41,825 nucleotides of DNA, from assembly GCA_023412765.1 (NCBI GenBank), contig JAEZBX010000004.1, positions 1 through 41,825 on the forward strand. The letters run 5' to 3'. The position numbers and the translations under genes are program-made. Below, one piece after another: positions 8,824-17,545 of the stretch. Positions within the stretch are counted from its first letter, which is position 1. Every line of letters begins with the position of its first letter. The notes under the pieces are model-generated. The model was not told the origin of the DNA and did no database searches. It saw nothing but the letters and a program-made list of their open reading frames with translations. The DNA comes from Bacteroidota bacterium. Its GTDB lineage: Bacteria; Bacteroidota; Bacteroidia; Cytophagales; Cyclobacteriaceae.

Positions 8824-8978
8824 ATTGCAGGATTTGGAATCAATTTTAAAGGTAAGCTATCGCAGACTATATATACAAGTGGTGCTATCCGCAGGCCTTA
8901 CGTGACATGGTTGTTGAACGATATGAGCCGGATGCCTCACCACTCGGTTGGGCTAAAAACATAATTCCAGACGGGTGA

Positions 8979-9038
8979 TCACGACTCCTTAAGCGCATCT
9001 ATCGGATTGCGCCGAATTTTCTGCAAGAACTTTATCAT
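8979..9038 (-). pseudogene. Possible FtsX/MacB-type permease C-terminal remnant
   Basis: A 19-codon frame ends IRRNPIDALKES, close to the characteristic C-terminal tail of FtsX/MacB-type ABC permeases (ARxNPVxALRxE). A stop codon lies a few codons upstream and nothing else of a permease is present. It could equally be chance. The rest of the 8824-9102 gap shows nothing recognisable beyond leader for the gene at 9103. Confidence 0.25.
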
Positions 9039-9102
9039 CTCTTGAAAAATTTATTAGCTTGAATCATTGGTACATAAAACTCATTGATAAACTTCATTTT
9101 TC

Positions 9103-10167
9103 GTGAAAAACTCAGACTCAACTTCAAGGAGACAATTTCTAAAATCGTCTGCTATCGCTAGTGCAGCATTCGCCCTTCCGGTTTTCAATATCATTGGTAA
9201 ACCTCGGATGGAAGACGAAATTATCGGCCACGGCGAGTTTCGATACAAGGTTCACAAAGCCTGGGGCAACCTCGATCCGTCAAAGACACCGGTGAAAAAC
9301 TGTCACGAAATGGTGATGGACAAAAAAGGCAGACTCATCATGATCACTGATGAGACAAAAAACAACATCATTATTTACGATAGATCAGGGAAACTGCTCG
9401 GCACATGGGGACATGAATTTCCCGGTGGCCACGGACTAACACTGTTTGATGAAGGTGGCACCGAAGTTCTGTTTATTTGTGATCCAGATGCCGGACGTGT
9501 GGTTAAGACTTCCCTTGATGGAAAAATCTTACTGGAGTTGCCACATCCTAAAACTATTGGTGCTTATGATGCTTCACAAGCATTCAAACCTACTGAGACC
9601 GCAATAGCACCCAACGGAGATATATATGTAGCTGATGGCTATGGGTCGCAATTTGTGCTACAGTTTTCCCCGCAGGGAAAATTTATCCGCAAGTTCGGCG
9701 GACCTGGTGATGAAGACGCAAACTTTAGCACCGTTCATGGTGTATGCATCGATCAGCGAGACAAACAAAACATAACGTTGATATGTACATCGCGTGCACA
9801 CAATGCATTCAAACGGTTCACATTGGATGGAAAATATCTCTCGACAATTTTTTTACCGGGGGCCTATGTGTGTCGGGCTGTAGTTGATGACGGAAATATT
9901 TATTCAGGTGTCTGCTGGTCAAGGCTGCGTTACCTTAATCAAACGAACAATTCAGGATTTGTCACCATCCTTGACAAAAACGACAAGGTAATCTCCAATC
10001 CGGGGGGGACAAAACCAGTTTATGAAGGCGACCAACTCCAATTGATTGTTCAGGACAAACCTATATTCAACCATTGCCACGATGTTTGCATTGACAACGA
10101 TAAGAATATTTACGTTTGTCAATGGAATGCGAATAAGACGTACCCGGTTAAGTTGGAGCGCGTGTGA
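9103..10167 (+). CDS. Tat-exported six-bladed (NHL-type) beta-propeller protein
   Basis: The 354-aa product starts at a GTG; an in-frame ATG giving the same leader is absent. The first residues hold a Tat motif (SRRQFLKSSAIASAAFALP). The mature part has NHL/peptidyl-alpha-hydroxyglycine-lyase-like blades: GKLLGTWGHEFPGGHGLTLFD, EVLFICDPDAGRVVKTSLDG, TAIAPNGDIYVADGYGSQFV, GKFIRKFGGPGDEDANFSTV, HGVCIDQRD and CHDVCIDNDKNIYVCQWN. Such propellers bind ligands or act as lyases or lactonases. The exact role is not known. It stands alone, pointing towards the M4 peptidase gene. Confidence 0.85.
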   Translation: MKNSDSTSRRQFLKSSAIASAAFALPVFNIIGKPRMEDEIIGHGEFRYKVHKAWGNLDPSKTPVKNCHEMVMDKKGRLIMITDETKNNIIIYDRSGKLLGTWGHEFPGGHGLTLFDEGGTEVLFICDPDAGRVVKTSLDGKILLELPHPKTIGAYDASQAFKPTETAIAPNGDIYVADGYGSQFVLQFSPQGKFIRKFGGPGDEDANFSTVHGVCIDQRDKQNITLICTSRAHNAFKRFTLDGKYLSTIFLPGAYVCRAVVDDGNIYSGVCWSRLRYLNQTNNSGFVTILDKNDKVISNPGGTKPVYEGDQLQLIVQDKPIFNHCHDVCIDNDKNIYVCQWNANKTYPVKLERV

Positions 10168-10371
10168 AATAGTAATCGGTGTCGGTCTTAGCGTGCTGAG
10201 CAGTTTAATTAAATAAGAAAACTGAACGTGTAAACGTCACTTGATCGAAGTAATCGGTGTCCGGCTTGACGTAATCGATTTTCTATTAAGAGTTGAGCAC
10301 TCGTCTATTGGATGTATTCAAAGCGAGGCCGTAGTCACATCAATCGAGCCGACCGTTTACAGATTACCCGA
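10168..10371. repeat. Intergenic short repeats GTAATCGGTG between convergent genes
   Basis: The 10-mer GTAATCGGTG occurs directly at 10172-10181 and 10250-10259 and inverted at 10373-10382, where it overlaps the stop codon of the M4 peptidase gene and encodes its last residues (GNR-stop). No gene is supported in the gap. The inverted pair could fold at the converging 3' ends, but there is no T-tract typical of a terminator. Confidence 0.45.
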
Positions 10372-13300
10372 TCACCGATTACCTTTCACAGCGCGGCACA
10401 TCCCAATTTTGTTTCCTTGTTGGACTCGTACTATGTACGATCCTGCAGGAAGGCTACTCAATCCAAGTACAATTGTTCCGGCCGTATTCGAAGATCCGCC
10501 AGTATATAACTGGTGTCCTAAGGCATCGAGGATTTGCACTTTCTCACTTCCTGCAAAATCGGAAGTAAGTTCCAGCGCAATTTCATTTACAAAAGGATTG
10601 GGATAACAGGCCAGCTTCACTGTTGTTTGCTCCGGTAGACCCGTAACATCGCCATCGTCTCCGATACCGCGATCCCCAGCCGCAAAATATACAGCCCATT
10701 GCGTTTGGTCAAATAGATCAGTGGGTTCCTCCTGGGAGGATGATATTTTGTCCGAATTAAGATTGACATATCCAGTGTAGAAGTTTCCACCGTTATCCAT
10801 CGTAAAGGCTACACGCGTGTCTGTTTTGTTGAATGAAGGGAATCCTAAAGTTTCATTTGCGTAGATTATATCGGTTTCTCCGGTCTCAATATTAGCTCCG
10901 ACGATGTAGTACTCGTCATTGATTTCATCCACCATATCGAAAGCCAGTACATTAGGGCTAAGTTTTGCAAAAGTTGGATTTCCGATACTAACCCCTTCAG
11001 GCAAGGTTGAAAAGAGTTTCATCACAGTACCATCTGCAAAATCTTTATTTTCAAAGTCCCAGACGTACATAAAATTTACGTCCCAGTATTCAATGTCATT
11101 GCCGCTTGCATTCTGAATACGATTGAATGCATCATACACCACAAACTGACCAGTGTAATCCCATTCAAGCGCGTCAGCGAATTCTGTACCTCCGGAATTT
11201 ATTCCATCCGAGTATGTTGGATTGTATAGCTCGAAGTCAGCCCAGGTTTCGCTGTCAAAGTCATATACATAAACTGTGTTGTCCGCATCCTCTGTAACAG
11301 CAGCCAAACGATTACCATCTTTTGAAATCGCAACGTTCGACCATATGGTCTCGTCCTGTATCACAAACTCTTCAGGCTCTTCGCCTGGAGCAGTCACAAT
11401 TGAATGAATAGTCTTGTCTTCTGCAACAAAAACGGCGTACAATCCGTCATCCGTAACGCTAGGCCTGCTGGCAAATCCCGTTGTTGTCAATGGTGTTGGA
11501 GTATTATTATTCCCAACAGCTATTCTATACAGGGTATTTGGATCGCCCGCGAAGGTGTTATAAACCAAGAGGTATTCGGCACCCGGGTTCTGAGGAAGTT
11601 CATCCTGATAATCGCCTCCATCGCCATCAGTAATACCCACCGCATCAAATGCGAGACCCGCCTGAGTTACCTCGTTAGAAGCGGCGCCAAACAAATCTTC
11701 GGCTGCTGCAATAACTGCCAGTCGCAGGTCAATGAACTGCGAAGACTTGGTCAGATAATCGTCAAGTGCTTTGTAGTATACCGCTGCAGCCTTCTCACGT
11801 GATATGGCTTCTGCATATCTGTAGAACGCGTGATTAGGGATACCGCTGTTGATATGCACGCCTCCATTGTCAGACGTCCCGAGATATTTCTCATTCATGT
11901 GTTTTGGCTGATAGCCCGGCTGGCCTAAAGCGGTGCCACCATTGTGGGGATCTTCCAGGGAGCGTAAGGCACCGGAGGGAAATGCCGAAAGTTTAACTAC
12001 ATCCTCTCCGATCGTCCAATCCTCAGGGTCCATCAGACTTCCAAAAACGTCGGCCATTGATTCGTTGATCGCACCAGACTCGCCTTCGTAGTCCAGGTTG
12101 GCAGTATTTTCAATAACTCCGTGCGTCATCTCATGCCCTGCTGCGTCCAACGCACCGGATAGCGGTTTCAGGCCAACTTTACCGTTTCCGTAGAACATTG
12201 CCTTCCCATTCCAAAAAGCATTGTCGAGAGCGTCTCCTGTTTCAGGATCAGTTACATTGATAACCGAAATCATGGTGCCGCCTTTGCCATTAATCGAACT
12301 CCGCCCATGATTCGCCAGGAAGTATTCATAGGCTTTGCCTGCATTAAAATGAGCGGAAACTGCCTTAGCGTGGTTACCAGTATTCCATACGTTGTTTGTC
12401 GTTGACAAATGAAGTACAGCCGCATCATCCCCAAAAGTGTTGTTCATGTCTACAGTGATGATTCCGCCTACAGCCGCATCAGGTAGAACAGACGCCGTTG
12501 CGTTGAACATCGGACGGGATCCATCCAGCATAAAGTAATTCGGTCCTATCTGATAGGTATGCACTGTATGAGAAACACCGTTCAGATCCGTTGCTGTTGC
12601 GGTCTTTGGTCCGTCAACATAGCAGATGGTGTTGATTTGTTTAAGCACATTACCAGTATGCGCATCAATAAAGTACTCCAGGCGTTTATGGATTGAGGGC
12701 GAGTATACCACACGATATGCCAGCACATGAGATGTGATCAAACCTTTATCCTCGTAAATGCATAAGGCTGCTTCCGGATCGCCATATTGGACCAGTTCCT
12801 TCTCTAACGTTGTCAGGGCGCGAGCAGAGGCAGTAGATGCATCCCCTTTAACTTTTCTGATGGCAGCATCCATACCGAATGAAGGCACAACGTTAATATC
12901 TATGGTTGGTAAAATGTATCTACCATTAAATGCCTTTCCCTGACCAAATGAATTTAAATGAACTACTACTTCAGCGCCGTGCACGGGAATTCCTTTGTAA
13001 AGCTGCTGCATTCGTATGTGCGAACCGTTATGTGCATCTTCTTTTATCCGTTGGATTGCAAAATCGTTGGAAACATCGCCGCGAAATCCAAGTAGTGGTG
13101 ATAATTCTTTCAGATATTCGAAGCTAGCTTCATTCACATTCCTGCGAGCGATGGCACCCGGCTGTCGTTCGCGATCTGACCGGATGAAAGTTGGCCGACC
13201 ATCGTTGACTAGCAATACGCGATGACCATTGGCTTGATTCGGGAAAACAAGAGCACGTGAATTCTTATAGGCATGTTGGCTTACCCTGGATTTCGGCGAA

Positions 13301-13455
13301 TTTTTCGGACGGCTTATTTTTCTGGCATTTAACGATGACACATCTACAGTGACTTTGGACTTCTTCTTCTCATCAAAAGTATGTTGACTGATCGCGGAAT
13401 TTATTATTAAAAAGAAAAAAGAAAGCGCTAAGGCGACAGGGTAGATTTTCTTCAT
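10372..13455 (-). CDS. T9SS-exported M4 (thermolysin-family) metallopeptidase
   Basis: A 1027-aa secreted protease. Order: signal peptide (about 1-24, ending NSAISQ), FTP/PepSY-type propeptide (about 70-270), M4 catalytic domain (about 300-600), a beta-propeller-like region (about 640-930) and a T9SS type-A sorting tail (about 945-1027, with CYPNPFVNEI and LPAGSYIVRVQ). The zinc site is HEMTH at 441-445 with the third ligand E465 in GAINESMAD. The family motif GGVHINSGIPNHAFY, which carries the transition-state His, is present. T9SS tails direct export across the outer membrane, so this is a cell-surface or secreted endopeptidase. It begins 15 bases after the emfourin-like gene and is surely in one operon with it. 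The last residues are encoded by an intergenic-type repeat, so the natural end may once have been slightly different. Confidence 0.95.
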   Translation of the reverse strand: MKKIYPVALALSFFFLIINSAISQHTFDEKKKSKVTVDVSSLNARKISRPKNSPKSRVSQHAYKNSRALVFPNQANGHRVLLVNDGRPTFIRSDRERQPGAIARRNVNEASFEYLKELSPLLGFRGDVSNDFAIQRIKEDAHNGSHIRMQQLYKGIPVHGAEVVVHLNSFGQGKAFNGRYILPTIDINVVPSFGMDAAIRKVKGDASTASARALTTLEKELVQYGDPEAALCIYEDKGLITSHVLAYRVVYSPSIHKRLEYFIDAHTGNVLKQINTICYVDGPKTATATDLNGVSHTVHTYQIGPNYFMLDGSRPMFNATASVLPDAAVGGIITVDMNNTFGDDAAVLHLSTTNNVWNTGNHAKAVSAHFNAGKAYEYFLANHGRSSINGKGGTMISVINVTDPETGDALDNAFWNGKAMFYGNGKVGLKPLSGALDAAGHEMTHGVIENTANLDYEGESGAINESMADVFGSLMDPEDWTIGEDVVKLSAFPSGALRSLEDPHNGGTALGQPGYQPKHMNEKYLGTSDNGGVHINSGIPNHAFYRYAEAISREKAAAVYYKALDDYLTKSSQFIDLRLAVIAAAEDLFGAASNEVTQAGLAFDAVGITDGDGGDYQDELPQNPGAEYLLVYNTFAGDPNTLYRIAVGNNNTPTPLTTTGFASRPSVTDDGLYAVFVAEDKTIHSIVTAPGEEPEEFVIQDETIWSNVAISKDGNRLAAVTEDADNTVYVYDFDSETWADFELYNPTYSDGINSGGTEFADALEWDYTGQFVVYDAFNRIQNASGNDIEYWDVNFMYVWDFENKDFADGTVMKLFSTLPEGVSIGNPTFAKLSPNVLAFDMVDEINDEYYIVGANIETGETDIIYANETLGFPSFNKTDTRVAFTMDNGGNFYTGYVNLNSDKISSSQEEPTDLFDQTQWAVYFAAGDRGIGDDGDVTGLPEQTTVKLACYPNPFVNEIALELTSDFAGSEKVQILDALGHQLYTGGSSNTAGTIVLGLSSLPAGSYIVRVQQGNKIGMCRAVKGNR

Positions 13456-13470
13456 ATAAGAATTGAGTAC

Positions 13471-13896
13471 TTAATTAATAGGTCTGTATTTGATTTCGCT
13501 GACGGTGGAGTGAATGTCATCGTACAGCTTTTTTATTTCGTCGGGTACCGGATGATCCACGTCACCCCAGGTTATGGTTTGCTGCGTTTGATTCTCCGAA
13601 TAGGTAATAAAGTAATAAAGATTTCCGGGATGGTTAAACTCTGTAACGGAGCGTGCGTGATTATTCACGCTGGCAATGATTTCTCTGGCGCGGGCTTTTT
13701 TTATCTTCCCACAAAGATCAAATTTTATGTCACCCATACCTGTGCCTTTGAAGATCAGGCCTTTTGGCGTCACTTTATACACCGTGGCGGTGCCTGCGAA
13801 ACCTCCCCCACTGCCCAAAGAGACGAATGTTTCCTGCGCCGAAGCATGAAGGATCAAAGAGAAGAATGCAAATAAAAACAGCGAAATTCCTTTCAT
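13471..13896 (-). CDS. Secreted emfourin-like protein, candidate inhibitor of the adjacent M4 peptidase
   Basis: The product is 141 aa from the ATG at 13896 (MKGISLFLFAFFSLILHASA leader, cleavage near ASA-Q). The frame is open to 14028, but the upstream part has no leader character, so 13896 or the ATG at 13902 is preferred. The mature protein begins with a strand and GSGGGFAG, then alternating strands, a helix KARAREIIASV, the hairpin YYFITYSENQTQQTITWG, a DVDHPVP turn and the helix DEIKKLYDDIHSTV. This order (SGGFAG near the N-terminus, a helix of small residues, a Y..Tv..g...tv.wgD...P..l..L finish) is what I know of emfourins, protein inhibitors of M4 peptidases encoded beside protealysin-like genes. 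The M4 gene starts 15 bases downstream. Unlike typical emfourins this one is exported. Alternative: an unrelated small beta-rich exported protein. Confidence 0.6.
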   Translation of the reverse strand: MKGISLFLFAFFSLILHASAQETFVSLGSGGGFAGTATVYKVTPKGLIFKGTGMGDIKFDLCGKIKKARAREIIASVNNHARSVTEFNHPGNLYYFITYSENQTQQTITWGDVDHPVPDEIKKLYDDIHSTVSEIKYRPIN

Positions 13897-14083
13897 TTCC
13901 ATTCTTGGAACACAAGCCATATGTAGGCGGAATGCCTTATTTTTTAACTTTAACGGAATTGAACGGAACATCACTAAAGAAGTTGGAAGAAAACTCAAAA
14001 ATAAATAAGACCAATCATACGAGTTCATAGCACGAAGCTATCCAATTTTTGATCTCGTGTGGGCAAGGTTTCAAACCTCATTC

Positions 14084-15517
14084 ATGAATATCCATAACCA
14101 ATTGCTGACGAATACCTGTTGCTTTGCACTGTTCTTGGGATTAGTTTTTTTCTCTTGCACGCAGAAGACATCCAATACTCAAATTGTAAATAGGATAGAA
14201 TCATGGATTACCACCGGCGATCAATCCTTGTTGTTTGAGAAAAGCGCAAAGCTAGCAGGGTTTGGCGATACCCATGCCGACTTGCCTGTGATAGAAATCG
14301 ATACTGCGCAGAAGTTTCAATCAATTGATGGATTTGGATTTACGCTGACTGGCGGGAGTGCATACTTGCTGCACGAAAAACTGACTGAATCATCGCGGCT
14401 TGAATTGTTGGAGGAGCTTTTCTCAACGGGAAATTCGGGAATTGGGGTGAGCTATCTTCGCCTTAGCATTGGAGCTTCGGATCTTGATGACCACGTTTTT
14501 TCATATAACGATCTCCCTCCTGGTCAGGTTGATCCCGAACTCAGCCATTTCACCCTTAAAGAAGACAGAAAGCACCTCATTCCAATTCTAAAAGAAATTC
14601 TAAGTGTAAATCCAAAAATAAAGCTCATGGGTAGTCCGTGGTCAGCACCAGCCTGGATGAAGAACAACGAGAGCACGAAGGGCGGCAGCTTGAAAAAGGA
14701 ATTCTATGGAGCCTATGCCAATTACCTTGTGAAATATATCCAGGAAATGGCTAAGGAAGGGATTGCGATCGAGGCGATAACTATTCAGAACGAACCTGAG
14801 AATCCGCACAACAATCCCAGCATGTTGATGACTGCGTCCGAGCAGGCTGAGTTCATCAAGAGTCACCTTGGACCGGCGTTTGTACAAAATGCAATAAAGA
14901 CAAAGATTATAATCTTCGATCACAATTGCGATCATCCTGAATATCCCATCGCGATACTGGATGATCCAGAAGCAAAGAAATATATTGACGGATCTGCATT
15001 TCATCTGTACCTGGGAGAAATCACGGCGCTTTCGGATGTTCAGAAAGCACACCCGGACAAGAATATTTATTTCACTGAACAATGGACTTCTTCGGAGGGA
15101 CAGTTTGACGGAGATTTGCGCTGGCATGTGAAGAATCTGATCGTAGGTGCCACACGAAACTGGAGTCGTACTGTGCTCGAGTGGAACCTCGCGGCAGACC
15201 CTCAGCAAAATCCACACACTGATGACGGCGGGTGCACACAGTGCCTGGGTGGGTTAACGATTGGTGATAGCATTACCCGTAACGTTTCGTATTATATCAT
15301 TGCGCATGCATCAAAGTTTGTAAGGCCGGGGTCCGTGCGTATAGCGTCAACGTATGTAGAAGAGCTTCCGAACGTCGCGTTCACCACATCTGAAGGTCAA
15401 CGGGTATTGATTGTACTTAACGACAGCAACGAAACAAAGGAATTCAATATCAGGTTTGCGGGGCGTGATGCAACGGTGTCCCTATCCTCTGGAAGTGTCG
15501 GGACGTTTGTGTGGTAA
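14084..15517 (+). CDS. GH30-family glycosidase lipoprotein (glucosylceramidase-like)
   Basis: The product is 477 aa from ATG 14084; the GTG at 14057 would only add nine residues before the leader. A lipoprotein signal (LGLVFFSC) anchors it. The body matches GH30 (clan A, TIM barrel plus beta domain): IDGFGFTLTGGSAYLL, YLRLSIGASDLDDH, LMGSPWSAPAWMKNN, the acid/base Glu in TIQNEPENP (E237) and the nucleophile Glu in IYFTEQW (E332), with the segment SAFHLYLG between. GH30 enzymes retain configuration and cleave beta-glucosyl, beta-xylosyl or beta-1,6-glucan linkages. The overall motif set is nearest to the glucosylceramidase / beta-1,6-glucanase side. It stands opposite the emfourin-like gene (divergent) and converges on the OsmC gene with a 16-base gap. 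Confidence 0.92.
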   Translation: MNIHNQLLTNTCCFALFLGLVFFSCTQKTSNTQIVNRIESWITTGDQSLLFEKSAKLAGFGDTHADLPVIEIDTAQKFQSIDGFGFTLTGGSAYLLHEKLTESSRLELLEELFSTGNSGIGVSYLRLSIGASDLDDHVFSYNDLPPGQVDPELSHFTLKEDRKHLIPILKEILSVNPKIKLMGSPWSAPAWMKNNESTKGGSLKKEFYGAYANYLVKYIQEMAKEGIAIEAITIQNEPENPHNNPSMLMTASEQAEFIKSHLGPAFVQNAIKTKIIIFDHNCDHPEYPIAILDDPEAKKYIDGSAFHLYLGEITALSDVQKAHPDKNIYFTEQWTSSEGQFDGDLRWHVKNLIVGATRNWSRTVLEWNLAADPQQNPHTDDGGCTQCLGGLTIGDSITRNVSYYIIAHASKFVRPGSVRIASTYVEELPNVAFTTSEGQRVLIVLNDSNETKEFNIRFAGRDATVSLSSGSVGTFVW

Positions 15518-15533
15518 GCAAGAATCCCAGGCT

Positions 15534-15932
15534 TTACGAGACCAATGAAATATTTAGACCTTTGCGAAGCGTATTATGTATCTCAGCAACTTTATCCGTA
15601 TGCGCTATCAACGCCTGGATTTCTGTCGGGTCAGCATCAGAGGTTACCTTAGCGCGGTACTGAAAATTTTTCCCGGGCTCACCCTCTGCTCCGAATTCAC
15701 CTGATGCAAATACTTCTGCGGCTGTCAGTACGATGTCTCTTTTTTTTGCTTCACGGTAAAGATCGTTGCAGAAGCATACGGCTAGAGAGAGCATGAGCAG
15801 CTCTCCCCCGTTTATGGACGACCCAAAGCCTGTCGACTTAGCAGGAATCTCAAGTTGTTGAGAAGTTTCATTTGTTTTGACCGAAACAACGTTGTTGTTT
15901 ATTGTGCTGGTAATGGATGCGGATATTTGCAT
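15534..15932 (-). CDS. OsmC-family protein lacking the usual second cysteine
   Basis: The product is 132 aa from the ATG at 15932 (MQISASITSTINNNVVSVKT); the frame extends to 16004 but the extra residues do not fit the family. The OsmC core GGELLMLSLAVCFCNDLYREA carries the reactive Cys. OsmC/Ohr peroxidases normally have a second Cys in the C-terminal segment xxCPxxNTLRKG. Here the sequence is VAEIHNTLRKGL with no Cys, so a classical Cys-Cys peroxidase cycle looks unlikely unless the two close Cys in CFC substitute. Cytosolic, about the usual length. Divergent from the histidine kinase gene over about 277 bases in which no promoter could be assigned. Confidence 0.85.
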   Translation of the reverse strand: MQISASITSTINNNVVSVKTNETSQQLEIPAKSTGFGSSINGGELLMLSLAVCFCNDLYREAKKRDIVLTAAEVFASGEFGAEGEPGKNFQYRAKVTSDADPTEIQALIAHTDKVAEIHNTLRKGLNISLVS

Positions 15933-16209
15933 GGGATATTCAAGGTTATTACACGTAAAGGCAGCGGAATAGGTAGCTCTGTGGAAACCAAGGGATCGAT
16001 TCACTATTACCTTTCTCCAAATGGGAAACCCAAGTTTTCAACACAGTATCAATTTTCATTAGTAGAATGGTAGCTCGAGTAATCATCGAAAAAAACTAAA
16101 TGAAGCGGCGAAAAATTTTTATCGATGAATTATTTTTTCATTTTTTTATCCTAGATTAAGTGAAATGCCTCTCCAATAAATCGTTAAACTGTAAAATTCC
16201 GCATTTACA

Positions 16210-16884
16210 ATGTCCTTAATTTTCGCATCACAAAAAAAACTTGACACCGAAATTTCCAGGCGCGCAGCCGAGCTATCTGAGCAAGTCATAATGGAAATGG
16301 GAGCAGAATTGCACGACGATCTCATTCAGAGACTTTCCGTGTTTCGCCTTTACATGGATCGACTTGAACGTGTTGTTCATAATCCAGCTGAAATTGAAAT
16401 CCTGCTTATCAATATGCGAACAGACTTTGAAAGCGTTATTCAATCCGTCAGAAAGATTTCAAGAAGCTTATTACCTGAACAAATGCCGATTGAATCTTTT
16501 AATGAAAAAATTCAAGCGCTTTGTCAATTGCTCGAACGACCCGGAATGGGAAACATTTATTTTGACAGCTCCGGCACCGAACACTCTCTACCACACCTTA
16601 GTATTACCTACTTGTCGCGAATTATACAGGAATTGATCCACAACGCTTTCAAACATTCATCAGCCTGGCACGTCTGGGTATCGCTGCAATGGGAAGAAGA
16701 TAAACTACACATCGAAGTGGAAGATGACGGAAGTGGATTCAACAAGATTTCCCAGTTCATCGGTAATCTGCGCCAAAAAAACAACACCCTTAAAATACGG
16801 TCCACTATTATTGGCGCAAACATATCATATCACCATGGCAAGAAGGGCTTGCTTGCCAGGGTCGAATATAGGATTCCATCATAA
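16210..16884 (+). CDS. Soluble NarX/DesK-type sensor histidine kinase core
   Basis: The 224-aa product holds only the kinase core. The HisKA_3 dimerisation helix has the phospho-acceptor His35 in ELHDDLIQRLSVFRL. The HATPase_c domain has the N-box ELIHNAFKHS and the G1 box EVEDDGSGFN. There is no membrane helix and no PAS or other sensor domain before the His box, only about 30 residues of coiled-coil-like helix, so signal input must come from a partner protein. The gene meets the response-regulator gene tail to tail, with the two ends overlapping by six bases (16879-16884), which makes them the likely cognate pair although they are not in one transcript. Confidence 0.88.
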   Translation: MSLIFASQKKLDTEISRRAAELSEQVIMEMGAELHDDLIQRLSVFRLYMDRLERVVHNPAEIEILLINMRTDFESVIQSVRKISRSLLPEQMPIESFNEKIQALCQLLERPGMGNIYFDSSGTEHSLPHLSITYLSRIIQELIHNAFKHSSAWHVWVSLQWEEDKLHIEVEDDGSGFNKISQFIGNLRQKNNTLKIRSTIIGANISYHHGKKGLLARVEYRIPS

Positions 16885-17508
16885 AATCCCGTTCCTATAA
16901 GCGTAGGCTATCATCCCGGCTGTATTCAACACACCAACTTTTTTTATCAACCGAATTCTATAGGTTTCCGCGGTCGAATCCGAAAGTTTCAGCAACGATG
17001 CAAACTCTTTGGTGGTTAGTCCGCTTGCGATCGCCTTTAACATCTCCCTCTCTGAAGTGGTAAGAATAACCGGTGGCATATGATCCCACCGATGAGCATT
17101 CTCCTGGATAATACGCAGTATTTTAGGTGAAAAATAGCTTCCCTTTGCCGCTACTTCATTTATTGTTGTTATTATTTCACCATATCCATCCAGCTTGTAA
17201 ACGATCCCGTCAACTCCGGCCTTCAATAAGTTCATTAGCAATTCCGGACCCTCAAGACCTGTGAGCATGATCACTTTTGCCTGGATGTTTTCTTTCTTAA
17301 GGACGGCTAGCAATTCAAGACCATTGGTATCGACAAGCCTGAAGTCCATCAATACAAAATCGATACTTTTCCTGATTTGAGACTTAAACTCATCCGCGTT
17401 GGAGGCTTCATAAATTTTCCCCGCGAACGATTCTTTTTCCAGCAAGGCGCGAAGACCCTCTCGCAGCAGAGCTTCGTCTTCGACTAATAAGAAATTCATT
17501 TTTCGCAT
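16879..17508 (-). CDS. NarL/LuxR-family response regulator
   Basis: The 209-aa product has an N-terminal receiver domain: acidic pair E10/D11 with E12, phospho-acceptor D55 in FVLMDFRLVD, Thr in VIMLTGLEG and Lys in GIVYKLDG. The C-terminal LuxR-type helix-turn-helix (about residues 145-205) contains LTTSEREMLKAIASGLTTKEF and SDSTAETYRIRLIKKVGV. An alternative start at Met4 (17499) gives MNFLLVEDE and is equally plausible. HisKA_3 kinases typically pair with NarL-type regulators, so the convergent kinase is its probable partner. A stem-loop occupies the leader just upstream of the start. Confidence 0.9.
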   Translation of the reverse strand: MRKMNFLLVEDEALLREGLRALLEKESFAGKIYEASNADEFKSQIRKSIDFVLMDFRLVDTNGLELLAVLKKENIQAKVIMLTGLEGPELLMNLLKAGVDGIVYKLDGYGEIITTINEVAAKGSYFSPKILRIIQENAHRWDHMPPVILTTSEREMLKAIASGLTTKEFASLLKLSDSTAETYRIRLIKKVGVLNTAGMIAYAYRNGIL

Positions 17509-17513
17509 AGATA

Positions 17514-17545
17514 ACAGAGGCGAGCATTGTTGTCGCCTCCTCTGT
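17514..17545. promoter_or_regulatory. Stem-loop in the response-regulator leader
   Basis: ACAGAGG-CGA pairs with TCG-CCTCCTCTGT across a 9-base loop, leaving a three-base bulge. It lies 6 to 37 bases upstream of the response-regulator start (minus strand). It may affect translation or be the end of an older unit; no function is proven. Confidence 0.3.
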
